64,000 nt of DNA from Kappaphycus alvarezii (lineage: Eukaryota; Rhodophyta; Florideophyceae; Gigartinales; Solieriaceae): positions 372,001-436,000 of the forward strand of contig NADL03000031.1 in NCBI GenBank assembly GCA_002205965.3, written 5' to 3'. Shown here one piece after another: positions 34,783 to 47,700 of the stretch. The translations under genes and the position numbers were made by a program. Positions within the stretch are counted from its first letter, which is position 1; each line of letters opens with the position of its first letter. Under the pieces are notes generated by a model, which worked only from the letters and a program-made list of their open reading frames with translations, had not been told where the DNA came from and did not search any database.

Positions 34783-37700
34783 TATAAACATTTAAATGAT
34801 GCCGGTCATGCTATGGGTCATTCACATCTTTAAAATGAATAATATTAATGAATTGGTTAGAAAGACATGTTACATTTCATTCGTAATTTACAGAATCAGC
34901 TTATATGAATTCCTAGTGAAATGTTTTGAGAGGAAAGACATAAAGTAATTACCAATGTAAAGCTAGATATCACGGTAAGGATCATAATAAACTACAGTAT
35001 TTCTATGGATATCCCAACTAGATGTTGTGTAGGTAGCAGTAGATAAAAAAATTTATTTGCAGCGAGATACAATACAGCGCAGTTGAATAATAAATAATGG
35101 ACATGTGGGTCTGTGGGTCTCTCTCCTGTCAAAAAAATTAAACGTATTTATATAATTTTTTGTAAAGAATTTTGTTGTAGTAAAAAAAATGTGGAAAGCA
35201 TTGCAAGGCACATGTGCACAAATGTGGGCAACAATATTACGGTTTAAGTACATTAAAGGCCATAGTACAGTGGGAAACCAGCGATTTCTCTACTTTAGTG
35301 CTCGATTTTTAATTAAAATATTTTCAGTACTGTTTATGGTTTTCTAAAAATTGGTGGGGTCTATATAAACCTTGGCCGTGGAGTTTCTTGCCCTCGACCA
35401 CCCGACCAGACCGAAAAAACAGTTCAATCAGTTATTACCTGGTGTGCGGCTAAAACCCCACACCCTTCATATCAAAAAAGGTTTGTTTGTGCTTCGAGTT
35501 CTTCTAATCCGACAGGAGGTCAAAATCTCTATTAGATTTGCCTTTCTGTCCAATTTCAAGCGGAGTAAAACATTATGATTTACTCTGATGCCTCGAGATA
35601 ACGCCCCGTGCTAATTAACAAAAGGCCTCCGGGGACCAAATCCCGTTCATCAATCCCAGTCAACGACGTCATCTACGCGGAAAAGAAAGGGGTCGCAAAG
35701 ACCTGTCCGGGATCTGCAGGGAAGGGAGTGCCTTAATCCGAGACCGTCCTAACCGCAAGTGCCGCGACTCGAGCATCGAGCCTAGCGGGGAAGATCGTAT
35801 CCCAGGCGGACCGAAAGGAAGAACAAAAGTGAACGTCAGAGACAGAGGACAGACATCGAGAATTGGAATATAGTGCCTGATTCTGCGTACAAAAACCCGA
35901 GCTATTACAACAGCGTGTCTACTTCTACTCTGGGGTAAACGTTGAATTTAACATAAACAGCTGTTGCAATAAAAGAATCAAAGTTTCACAAAAAGTGAAC
36001 CCTCCCGAGCCGAGCAATTTCTCGACTCCATAAATTGGTATCTTAAAGACGCGAACCATATTTTATTGTCATCATCTTCCAACATGCACGGATTGTCACA
36101 GTAATTACGCACTATAATACCTTTATTTCAGTGAATGCAGTGAAATGATGTGTGTTGTGACTTACCAGCTAGGGAATATCATATTGATATGATTCTTTGT
36201 TTTTACTGCAAGCAATGGAGTTTCTACTTCTGTAGATCCAAGGCTCGCTGAAATATTACTGTACAGATGAGAAAATCGAGGTACTCGCACAGTAAATTGG
36301 AAGAATATCCGCATCTGCCAGGTCATATGGATCAGTTTATTTTCTCCTATGTAGGTTATAACTTCTTATTAAGAGTTCGAGAGAGAAACCTTTTGGATTC
36401 AATGGCAACAGCGTCTCAAACGATGTTTTCTACTCATGCTGTATTAAGCTTTCTAAATTACTTTCACCACTAAATTGATTCAGTTTTCTTTCTTACAAAT
36501 ATGAATGCCTCCAGCCATAAAAATCTAGAGTCTTTGATGGAATTTTCCGCACTAATATTTAAGTATACATATGCACACGATGAAAATTTTTGCATAAAAC
36601 ACTTCATGCCCTTTCAGTGCAAGCTCAATACGAGTATTAGGAAGGTGAAAATAGTTTTCTGTAGGGGAAATCACTTCCGTACTGTCAATAAGGGAGAAAA
36701 TTAGTCACCTCACATCAGAAATAGCGCCAGTGTCAATTTAAAAAGAAGTAGGTTCTCCGCATCATGAGTTCGGTACTGAAATTTAGAGTGAATGCAGCAT
36801 TAAATCTATCAATAATCTCTTTCATTGAAGATAATTGATTCAAAGAAGCTCTGATAAGCTGGTAAGAATAATCGGCGATCTTGTGAATTGAATGTCATGC
36901 ATCTTATCCCAGCATTAAATAAACAGGTGGTGGGATTACATGGGAAACTTTAACTATGACATACAACTTTGTATTACTGACTGACATACTTGATCAGGAT
37001 GCTGACTGATTGTAACACAAGGGCATACAATTTCCTGAGTTAATGGCAAAAACTAAATTTGTGATGATATTTTTGTTGAAGGGCCTCTTGCAGTCCAACG
37101 ATCACAACACAGACCAGGATATATTGAATTCTTCTCATTGAACTTTAAGATTTAAGCTTATAAAACCACCAGATATCTTTTCGCGTAAATTTAAGTAATA
37201 AATGGTTTGAGATCTTTAGCGAATGGAAATGGAGGAGGTAACGGGGGGAAGAGATTCGAACGAAATATATTCTTCTTTTGACGCTAGTAAAAGAGCTAAG
37301 CTCGCTGGAAACTACAATTTGTTTTCTGTCTTGCAGAAATCATCATAGACTCACATTGAATACGATTAAGAGGTTATTGAGCGCTTTCAGTTTATTAAGG
37401 CAGTGTAAAGCTTGATTGGCACAAAAAAATGTGTGAGAAAATCTATTTATGTATTCTAATTACATCAAAATTTCCTAGGATTTTAGTATACTGTTGTCCA
37501 TTAAATTTAATTTATATTATTACTCATGAAATATATTTTAACTCACGAAAAGAACTTGATAATTGGATTGCACATAATTTTAAGTCCCAAAGGATTTCCC
37601 TTCGGAAAAGGATGAAAGAATTGCGCCAAAACATGTTCATTTTTAGTTTCAGTATAAAATAGTATCCAGGGCTCCCAAATGATCAGCCAAGTAGTCATGT

Positions 37701-40256
37701 AGCTACGCAAAAAAGTATCCGGAGCGAAGAAAACCAAAAAGTATTTCCGAATCTTTCTGTGTTGGAAAAATAATACCATTGGATACTTGAAGACTTTGTC
37801 TCAACTTATTATGGAATTATGGTATCTAAGTGCCTATATATTTTTGAAAGCTTAGAAAGGATTTTATACGACCCCACAGCGGAAATTTAGTTACTCTACG
37901 CACCACAATAACCGTCATTGGGGTGATTTTTGTTCCAAGTAAACTTTTTAAAGTTATTTAAAACATTGATTCAGCCAAAAATTAAATTTCAGTACCCTAC
38001 AGGTAGATTAAAGATTTATAAAGATAAAAATACATTTTCGAAATATGAATTAGTGTGATTTTTATTCTGAAAAACTATTAATAGTTTTCAAAACGGATCG
38101 AATTGCTAATTATGTACAAAAAGTTGTACATCACTCCCTAGATTTTAATTCTTAAGCTAGTATGATGCTCTTTTTATATAATAAATTTCATGATTTTCCG
38201 CATTCTTGAATCAAATTTTGATTTCTTGAAGGCGTTTTTAAATATATTTTCGCCTCGTTGAAGGTATAAATTTTTGATTTAAACCTTTAAAATTACAGCA
38301 AAAAGACTTCGTGCTTTAACAAAAAATATTATATCTTTTTCAATGGCCATTATAATTTGAACGAAGAACATTAGATAATTCAATATAATGATTGAAATGA
38401 TGAAGTACGCTCAAATGAGTAAACTTATATACCAAATTGAACAAAGTGGTATGTTTTCTCAATTTGAGGAGTTAAAATATCAATTTTGTGAAAATTTGCC
38501 CAGTTTTGTTGTTTAAATACATTTTATTATTTTTTGTTAAAAGTTATTTTTATCTTAAATTCTAATAGGTGTAACGAAGTACGCAATAACTGCCTAGCAA
38601 AGGATAAAAGCTATGCTGAGAAACCTTGGTATATTATCATTACTAAGTTTTATAAGACTGGACAAATGTGGGTGCCAATACGCAAAAGTTGAGGCCAAAG
38701 GTTGCTTTAAATAAGAATAAGTACTGAAATAAATTTGCATCCCTCGTATCTCTGGCGTATTAATGTTATTGAGCTTTCATAATGTTTTTAAAAACTTCAA
38801 ATTTTACCACTGAGGCCATTGCAGGATTATCGGTGTCAATATAGAGGAACTTTACTCAAAATATGGCTGTACAAATGGTGAAGGAGGTATTTGATTGTTT
38901 AAACTCATTGTATTGTTTCAGGACTGCAATAAGGTTTCCCTTGGGTTCACAATAGCACCTTGTCACTTAAATGGCATGGAATGTTCTTTTGTTTAAAGGT
39001 CCGCGAGGAAGACTTCATTAGCCAATAAAGTTTAAAACATCGACTGCTGTAAATCGCAAAAATCGCTGTATTTCATCTAGGTTCCAAGGTTAATCTCTTA
39101 CTGGTAGCAATGAAAGTCTTAGTTAAATAAAAGGAGAAAAATCATTATTGGAGATACAAAATGCTTCTTGGAGTTTCAGATAAATTCCGCATACGGTATT
39201 CTTATCATAAAATCCTCTATCACCAGAATGGAACAATTTGAGAAGGTTTATGGCTCAAATGGCTCCTTAATTTTTTTAAGGCCGCGTAGAGCTTTTTCTT
39301 CTAAATCAGGTATTTCACTCTGCGATAGTACTTATTCTATACTATTCGATAAAAAATTCTATACATATCTAGCGAATTGCAGCTTTACATCACGCATGAG
39401 TTATCGTGGACTTCGAAAAATTCTGACAGCTACCAAAAATATTCATTAAACTTATTTTATTTCGAAATACACCTACAGTATACCGTAGTGGAATATAAAG
39501 CTTAAGAATAAGTCATTCTGAGGGAGACTAATCTATGAAAGCCTATAAAAGGACGCGAACGAATATCTCGACTATATTGATATTCCAATCTCTGATAAGG
39601 TTTAATTAATGATATATTCGTTTTACCAATTTATTTTGAAGTAAAAGCTCTCTTTAGAGCAATTTTTACTCTTCAGCCTTTTCTTGGTGGTGCTTCTCCT
39701 GTTAAATGACATGATTTAATCTCCTTCTCGCGTAAATAAATTTTGCATCCCCGAAAGAGTCCACGTTTATATTTACTTGAATCATAAATATTTTGAAGAA
39801 AGGCATTAGTCAATGCGTGGAATACTTCACGGAGTTCTTTGCGGGGCGGGTTTTTTGTAGAAATTTATACATAAATATATTTTCAAATGCTTAGAGAAGC
39901 TCGTTCAGGATAGCTTTCAGTACGTGCTTATTTTTGGTTAAATATTTTTACAAATCGTCAAAAGGTGCATTAAAAGATCAATATCGCAAAAAGATCTCTT
40001 GGATTTAAGAATATTTTTATCGCATGAGATTCAGAATAATTTTAACCTAGTCTTCTCTATGAAACAGCAAATAATTTCTAATATATTTGAGGTATAAAAT
40101 GAAAACATAAAAGTTCAAATCTAAATGAACAGTCAAAACAATTGTGTAAATCTTGTGAGTGGCTGGATCTCAATTCATCACCAAAACATACAATTCAACT
40201 TGTACAGATATTTCGATTGAGGTTGTCATTAAGAATAGATTCGAGTTAGCATTGAA
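34783..40256. other. AT-rich block without supportable genes
   Basis: No coding region is supported. A GC-richer island at about 35.33-36.05 kb is listed separately. The remainder has only short random frames on both strands. One TACTGTAC motif lies at 36,257. Confidence 0.5.
35330..36055 (+). other. GC-richer island with TATA box and polyadenylation-like signal, candidate solo LTR
   Basis: Within AT-rich flanks, a stretch of mixed composition starts near a TATA-like sequence at 35,361 (tatataaacc) and includes an AATAAA-like signal near 35,968. The promoter-then-polyA order and size would suit a solo LTR. No target duplication or second copy was found, and the 68-codon frame at 35,372 is not recognisable. 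Confidence 0.25.
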
Positions 40257-41227
40257 GTGAAACTTTGTGGACCAATATGTTTTCTGAAGGAGGTACTTCA
40301 GAAATCCAGAATTTTATTCTACCTGAAAATGTACACCATAAATGACTTACATAGAATCATATTTTCGAGTTTTGTAAAGATTTTTGGACAAAATTTGTCA
40401 CCATTCAATTTTAAGCCTCAGTCGGTTCCACGGTACTTTCGCATAGATCCTACCAGTTTATGGATTTACTTCCCCATTCAAATATTGATAAGCTCTTTTT
40501 TTCAGGAATCTGATGCTACTCTTGTGCTGTCAAAAATAGAGTTAAATGATAGCCAGTCGATATCAAACAGGCAGTTCTTATGTGTACTGAATTCCAATTT
40601 GTCTCAGGTGCAGTGTACAATCCCTTTTTTGCAGAGTGTGCCAGGTGCACGTGGGTCTGCAAACGCAAATTCTGCTGCCGGTATAAACGGGACAGTCGCC
40701 TTATTGTATAAACTGGGAAAATTAGGCACAGTAGGCGCAGTAGGCGCAGTTACTGAAACTTACGCATGCGACTCGTCGCTTCGTGAGACATTCGATATTT
40801 CGTAAGGCGTTGAAGGTGGAGAGTACTTAGCTGAGGAAAAAGAGAATCTGAGTTGAACATGTCTGGGTAAAGCGAACACCTTCGAAAAGGATCATACCGG
40901 CATGCTTTCCTTTTAGTATTTTTAGATTTCGTGTAGAGGGCTTGTAACACGAATTTTATTTCGCGTGTGGCCGCACAAAAGTTTTCGTTTGTTGAAGACA
41001 GGTGTTTTTCACACCGATTTCTGCAATAGCATATTGCACAAAAGTTTTGTTGCGTACGATCTCTATAATATTGAGATACTAGAGGAATTACGAACAACGA
41101 ATTTCGCAGGGATTTCGTGGTATCAATGCCACGAAAAATATTTACAAGAAAAACCCCAAACTGAATATTACGCCAGAGATTTCGTGAGAACTCTCTTCTC
41201 CTTCTCCCTTGCCTTGCCATCTTCAAC
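40257..41227. other. region before the Harbinger relic, no gene supported
   Basis: Open frames of up to about 200 codons occur on both strands (plus 40,257-40,805; minus 40,750-41,379), but they have no recognisable motif and the minus one lacks an ATG start. A 9-base direct repeat GTAGGCGCA occurs twice at about 40,731-40,748. Confidence 0.3.
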
Positions 41228-42320
41228 ATGAGAGTTGTAGATTTCCTCGTATGCAAATTTCGTTTGCGCAAGTATCTCTGGAAATCGAGAGCGCTACAGG
41301 CGCTATCACTAAACATGCCTGACGAACTTGTTGTCCATGCAGTTGAATCCGCCAATCGTGAGCACGAGAATGTATGCAAGATGATAATACATACGCAGCA
41401 TGTTCAATCTTATTCATTCAGCACTAACTTGCTCTCGTAGCAACATTGTCTCATCGACTTCAGGTTCAAGAGGAAATTCGTGGCAAAGATTAGCATTATG
41501 ATACAATGAAATGGGGTAACAAGCCGTAATCGATGGCGATGTAAACCGCTGACTGCCACTTGTATTTTCTTGCAGCGCCTTGCCACAAAAGTGCGTTGGA
41601 CAGTTATAGAAACCAAGTATGACCTCTCTGCCGAGCAGATGAGTGAGATATTCTGAGAAATCATAGAGGCCTTTACAGAAACTTTTGGGTACTTCCAGGA
41701 TCTTCGTGCCGATTTTCTAATGAAAAGGGCACCTGTCTACGCAGAGGCGATTTCCAACGAAGGGGAACCTCTTGAAAAGTTCATGAGATTTATAGACTGC
41801 ACTCGAATCACGATATGTCGACCAGGAGGACAGGGAAGTGACCAAAGAAGTTGTTACTCAGAACACAAGATCTATCAAACAATCAGTATCCGGAAGGAAT
41901 GATATTTGCGCTGTATGGGCCTGAATCTGGCAGGGTTCATGACTTAGAGTTACTCAGTCAAAGTACTTGGGTGTTTATCACGCAACAGAAGATTGTAACA
42001 GGAAGGTTTCAGTACTAAATCTACGGATACTCTGTTAAACCTTAAGACCCTGGCTTTTGCGACCTTTCCTCAGTGAGCTCGCTCCAGAAAACCAGATGAT
42101 GATTAAAACGTAAATGAGCTCTGTTCGGGTGTCTGCAGAGCATAATTATCGAGATATCAAAATGTACTGGAGCAGTCAGGACTTCTCGCGAAACTGGAAG
42201 GTCCGAAAAGCTCATATATATTACCCAACTTCCATGTATGCCGTTATCGCGGAGGAAAAATATATAAAATATTTCTCACTTCGCCACCCGCACTAGAAGA
42301 TTACCTGGCAGCAACATTAT
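41228..42320 (+). pseudogene. PIF/Harbinger-type transposase pseudogene (DDE_Tnp_4)
   Basis: An ATG at 41,228 opens FLVCKFRLRKYLWKSRALQA and LNMPDELVVHAVESANREHE, like the N-terminal helices of Harbinger transposases. The core continues, with frame changes, through VYAEAISNEGEPLEKFMRFI, where the sequence FIDCTRITICRPGG (about 41,787) carries the first catalytic Asp, then QRSCYSEHK. The second catalytic Asp block (normally Y-G-D-x-A-Y) is disrupted near 42,023. LRPWLLRPFLSELAPENQMM and SSVRVSAEHNYRDIKMYWSS (42,117-42,176) follow, the latter with the catalytic Glu. It ends around PPALEDYLAA. At least four frame shifts and several stops make it inactive. No 3-base target duplication or end repeat was resolved. 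Confidence 0.75.
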
Positions 42321-42415
42321 AATGTTTGTAATAACTGATAAATATGAACTAGTTCAACTCATCGATAAGCACTTGAATTAGTTTCAACTGCAGAATGCTA
42401 CTCTTCCTATTCTGT

Positions 42416-42800
42416 TCACGTTGTTTCTTCTCCTCTTCCCATTTTTTCCCTTTGCAGTTCAAGTTCCTTTTCACGTAGCTTACGTTTTATGGCAACCATA
42501 TCTCGCCTTGTGTTCATCATTGTACCCACATTGTCATTCCAGCCGTCCATCATGACCACTTCATCTTTTAAGCTGCGTTTCTTACACGTGGTGGTCGATG
42601 CTCTACCTGAACTTGGGTTTTCTCTATTTTTGGCTCCTTCTTTCGTCACTGATCGGCGCCTGAGAGCCAGCTGCTGAATACGCTCTCCTACAAACAAACG
42701 CTTCTTCTTTAGACGCCAGCTCATCTCTTTGCTTGTTACGCTCAAGTTCAAATTCATCACGCTTCGCTATACATATGTAAAGTGTCAACCTCCGAAGTGG
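42416..42800 (-). pseudogene. basic coiled-coil ORF, possibly the accessory Harbinger protein
   Basis: Converging on the transposase from the opposite strand, a frame of about 110 codons is rich in Lys, Arg and Glu and ends KRKLREKELELQREKMGRG. A neighbouring frame (42,624-42,809) adds DEFELERNKQRDELASKEEA. Harbinger elements usually carry a second gene for a Myb/SANT-like DNA-binding protein with such a helical C terminus. I do not see the Myb/SANT part itself, so the assignment rests on position and composition. Confidence 0.35.
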
Positions 42801-44338
42801 TTTCCTCAATCCCTGACGCTGTCATATTCTTTCTTGCTTGTAATTTCCTCGCATTAAAACTTTCTCGATATTTGTCCCATAAAGACTAAACAGATGGTTT
42901 CTGTTGATGTTTCTAAACGGCCGACAGTACATTTGCAAGGAAAGTTTAAAGAGAAATATAACTCCTTCAGTTTTGCGGGCTTGTGTGAGGTAGGAACTTT
43001 TGGATCAGAAAGAGATTGTAGTTCAGTTATAACATGGCGATCGTTAATTTTTCGGGGTGGGAATTTTGATGCAGGGAGACTCTTAGGGAGTCGTGTTTTG
43101 ACGTAAGATCCGGCAAGGAAGGTTGAACAGTTTCTTCCAGTGACACTTCAGCTCCACTAAATAAAATCTGTCTGTAATTGGTAGTGAGCGAGTTTGGAAG
43201 GTGATTTTGTAGCGATTTTTGTGTGTTATTTTTTGCTAAGACGGACCGGGTGATAGTTTGAGAGAAGTAAAAAGCCGAGAAGTAAAGAATTGAAGATCTG
43301 GCTTGGGATTTCACCATCTACGAAAGCACTTTCATAGAGTACCGTTTTTTTGGGAAGAAAATTTCGTGAGCAGTCTTCAATTTCGTATCGCTTAGTATGT
43401 GGCACATGTGGCTACGAAAAACGCTACGAAAATCGTACTGCGTAATTCCTCAATTGAATTCACTTATTAGTTATATGTTAAAAATTCAATTTCTCATTTA
43501 CATTAACATCATATTCAGATTTCCCGCAAGGAACCTCGAGAAGTAATAGTTTTGTCTTTAACATAAGTATAAAATGTTTCAAGGTGACGTCGTATGTTTT
43601 TTTAAATACTTTGACCTCAGCCATAGTTACGAGATTGAAACTTATAGTTTCTAAACGCTATATTACAAGGCAAACTTTGTTCTCATATGAAAGCAAGTTT
43701 CTTCGCCATAAAAATATTTACAGTAATTAAGGCGATTGTGAATATACTCTAGAAAAATTTAATTGCAGTAAGAAGTTGCGCAGTAGCTTACCACCCACAA
43801 AACTTAGGCTAAAGCATCCACCTGAAGCTCCTGAAAGTGTAAAATGTGGTAAGTTAGCAATAAAATCAAAGTTTATCGAGTGGAAAAAAGTGCGGAGTAC
43901 TCTTACCAGCATTAAAATTACCAAGAATTTTGTTTCGGTCGAGCTTCAGTACTGTCTAAAGTATAATCTGAACAAAAAGTAGAAAAAAAAATTTATTATT
44001 TACAAAATAGCCTTAAATTGTGTCCTCATATGAGGATGATTGTCCGATAGTGTGGCCAGCAGCAGGCACAAACTCTGGATATCGAATGTCGGGCCCTCTG
44101 AGGATGCCCTCCCTTACTGAACTCCCTCTCCATTGTACATTAAATAGTCTAATGCAGTAGAGTAGGAAGAGACCGAGTGTCGGTCGTGAACATAGTCCGC
44201 AGCATATTTTCTGCCTGCCATGCTACCCAGAGTCATGGTACTAACCATTAAATTTAAGCGCATTCAGTAGTGCGATGTACAAAGGAAAGGAGAACCACAA
44301 TTGGGGTTTGGCGCTCAGAAGGGAGTAGGAGAACAACC

Positions 44339-44422
44339 GTGAGTGATTCACGGTAGAGAAAGCGAGTCTATCAGAGCGGTGTGAGTGATTCACGGTTGAG
44401 AACGCGAGGTCCATCAGAATGG
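44339..44422 (+). repeat. 42-base tandem duplication with a palindromic core
   Basis: Two adjacent units start at 44,339 and 44,381. Both read GTGAGTGATTCACGGT with diverging tails (agagaaagcgag / tgagaacgcgag, then tatcag / ccatcag). The first is preceded by CC, giving CCGTGA...TCACGG arms. Confidence 0.75.
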
Positions 44423-44753
44423 AAGTCTATCATAATGGATATCCAGACTGATACAGTATCATCGCGTCGGCGTACCACAATAGACACTAGAGACTTGCGA
44501 AAAAAATGGAGCTCTAGAGCCCAAGTCAAATAGATCAAAATTTTTAGTCATGTATTAGTGCTATTTATACACCATGATTGTGATATTGGACGACAAATTA
44601 TATCATTCAACTCCTGTTCTCCTCTTTTAAAATCTTTTACAATCTATCAAATATGCGTTAATACTAAGAAGATACAAACGCTGTTGAGATTAAGAAGATA
44701 TTAACACTTTTGTTTTCCTCCAATTGCGCTTATCCGGGTATGTATAAAGGGTA

Positions 44754-44787
44754 AGAAATGTCATCTATGTAGAAATGTCATCTATGT
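44754..44787 (+). repeat. 17-base perfect tandem duplication
   Basis: AGAAATGTCATCTATGT occurs twice head to tail. Confidence 0.9.
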
Positions 44788-47700
44788 ATATTCTTGAACA
44801 CGTTTTATCTGGATAATATCTTCTTTTTGATGTGTTGAATTGAAAATTACTATGATGAAATTGCTATCAAGTACCATCGCAAAAATGATGATTTGCGTAA
44901 CAAGCCAAGCTCTGAGGGCATGAAGTGCATCCCTTCTAGATTTTCATTGCGTCAAATTGCACTCACTGATTAACAAATAATCATCCCTTCCTTTAATCAA
45001 TATCATTTCAATCCAACGAATAGGTAACATATTTTATTTCAAAGGCTTCTACTTTCAAGCCGCAACAAGAAAATCCATCCCATAGAGAGCTGAAAATATT
45101 TACAATCGCCACTTTTGAGCTTTCGTGCATTTTTTCAGGCATGTTAGAGTCATATTTGTTGGAGATCTTTCTCCATAATTTCTTATCTTTCCAATAGAGG
45201 ACTTTTTTGACGAAGTAATAGTTCTTACTTATAAATTATGAGGAAGTTGAAAGTATTAACCAGCTTCCTGTCCATATATAACATCGCATATCTCCTTCTC
45301 ACCGCTGTATGCTGTGAGAAACTTTATTCTGTACGTAATATTCAACATCAAATGGATTTTGGATATCATTCTTTTACGTTTGCGGGAAATTGAACAGGAG
45401 CAGAAATGTATGATTCTCTCATATCGTAAAAGGTTCTTTCTCTCCCCAGAATGAAATAAAATTATAGAAGCAATAGAGCTAGTGCACTATGATTCGTAAA
45501 GCAAGAAAAATTTCTTCAATCCAAAAAATATCTGAAACAAGGGCCCAGTGGTCATAATTTGCAAAATTTATTGCAAATAAAATTTTACAACAAAATCTCG
45601 CATGATGTCACTTTTATTTTTGGTATCTTTAATGAGCGCATAGGAAAATTTCCTAAGCTCATTTATAAAATTACTGTAATGCTTGAACACTATTACATCA
45701 CTTTTTTATATCGTGTGAGAGTCAAAAATTTCCTTTTATAGAAGTAGAAAGAATTTAATGGTAGCTTAAATAGACAGAAGTGTATTATTTCATTGGATAA
45801 CTATAGAAGCATAGAAATGAAGCTTTATACGCCATGGAATTTTCACGAAAAAGTTCATATCACTGAATTTAATGTTATTCTCAACAGAAATGAAGAAGCA
45901 AATTTGTCTTTTTAAACCCATTTTACGGATCTACAAACGCGCCTTGCATTCCAATTTCAGGTTCAAATTTTTTATTTGGCTAGTATTGAATAAACATTGC
46001 CCAAAGGTAGCTTATATTTAATGTTTAAAATACTACTCTACTTCTTCTTAAAGAGTTATATTGTGGATTTTCCGCTTCTCTAAGTACCTTTGGAATCAAA
46101 AAGATATATCCACTACTTCTTATGAGGTCATAATGATGGCGAAAATACCATACATCAAAACTGCATTCTGTATCATTGTCATACTGTTCCGTTGATCAGA
46201 AATATTGAATATTGAAATCAAAAAGGTGTTAATTTCAATAAATTTCCTTTCAATCGTATCCCGATTTAAAATTTTCTAAAGCATTCTGAATGAGTCTCAT
46301 TAATTTTAGTCACTGAAAGTATAAGCAATCCATTTTTCCTGAATACTTGTAATTGGCTTGAGATTGGGGTAAATTATGATCACGCAATACCAAAGTATTT
46401 ATGTAGTAGGTACATTTCCGCACCTTCTCCTCAAATGACCCGCGTTATATTTTAGATCTGATTTATCTTCGTGGATCTGACAAATTGCTTCAATTGTGAG
46501 TCGAAACTATGCTTTAAATAATATTTACATTTCCTCAACCCATTTTAAAATTACTTTTGGAGATCGATGACTGCAATTTTCTGGACAGGGAGGTCTTTAA
46601 CTAGATCGAGCTTTTCAAATGGTACAAATTCCTTTCTATATCACGAGTCAAAAAATTAAAAGAATTTACACCATTTATTTGTTCTAAACAGACAGAAAAG
46701 CTCCGGAACGTGTTAAGAAACTAAAATTTCATCTCTACTTCCACTCTACCTACATGAATAATGATACCGTAGTTGTGGTTGGGTCTGACTTTGATCAGCG
46801 TGAAAATGCTTCCCAATGGTCATCTCTACGCAGTTAAACCCGAATTCTTTGTGTATCATGCAGGTGAGTGAAAAACGTCCTCATGAGACGAAAATATGCT
46901 AGCTTAGTAAAACGTATTGAGGAGGTGTGCAGAGAAGAAGCTTCCGTGTGTTTTATTCTATGTAATCATTTCCGATAACTCCAATTGGTCCCCCATTTGT
47001 ATCAAATTTTAGCCTGGCAAAGTGTAGATCGCTGAAATAAAATCTCAAATATAAGCATTTCACTGCAAAATAATAACTGTTGGAGTTATCGAAAAAAATT
47101 GAGCACGTTTTATAGTTTTTTATCTATCTCGTATTCATGAAATAAAACTTGTGTCACAAATTTACTTCAAAATGGTTACGTAGGGGTTCATTTCACTTAA
47201 ATAATAAAGCTGGCCGATATCTAGTCAAATTTTATGATGGCCTTGAGCATACGACTGAAATATTGCAGCATGCGATGGAGATAATTAACTTTAACATCAA
47301 GTATCGGGAATTACAGTGAGAAAAAACTGCATTGAAGGTTAATATCAATGCAGAGTACTTCAAGAAGTGTTGCAAGAAAATTCAAGCCAAAGGAAATTTC
47401 TTATCTCACATGAGATTTAAAATTGTACTTTCAATACCTCTTAATGGCTTGGTGGTAGGTCATATACACTAAACGTGATTCAAGGCGTGACTCAATGCTA
47501 TTATTGTCAATAGAAATAATAAGCTACTCGTTTTCGCTCGTTTGTATTTTACTATAATAATTATGATTACACGTTCCGGGTTTTCTACAATTGAAACCGA
47601 GGAAAGTATATGATGATTTATTTTTACTCCTATGGAAGTCTTATCCACATTCCAATAAGTAAATGAACTAAGGCCTATTTATAGCCGCATTATTTTCTCA

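Noticed and set aside
35330..36055. full LTR call with ends and target duplication
   Set aside because: The TATA and polyA-like signals fit, but no TG...CA ends with duplication and no second copy could be found by eye.
40750..41379. 209-codon minus-strand open frame
   Set aside because: No ATG start and no known motif; its upper part is antisense to the recognisable Harbinger N terminus.
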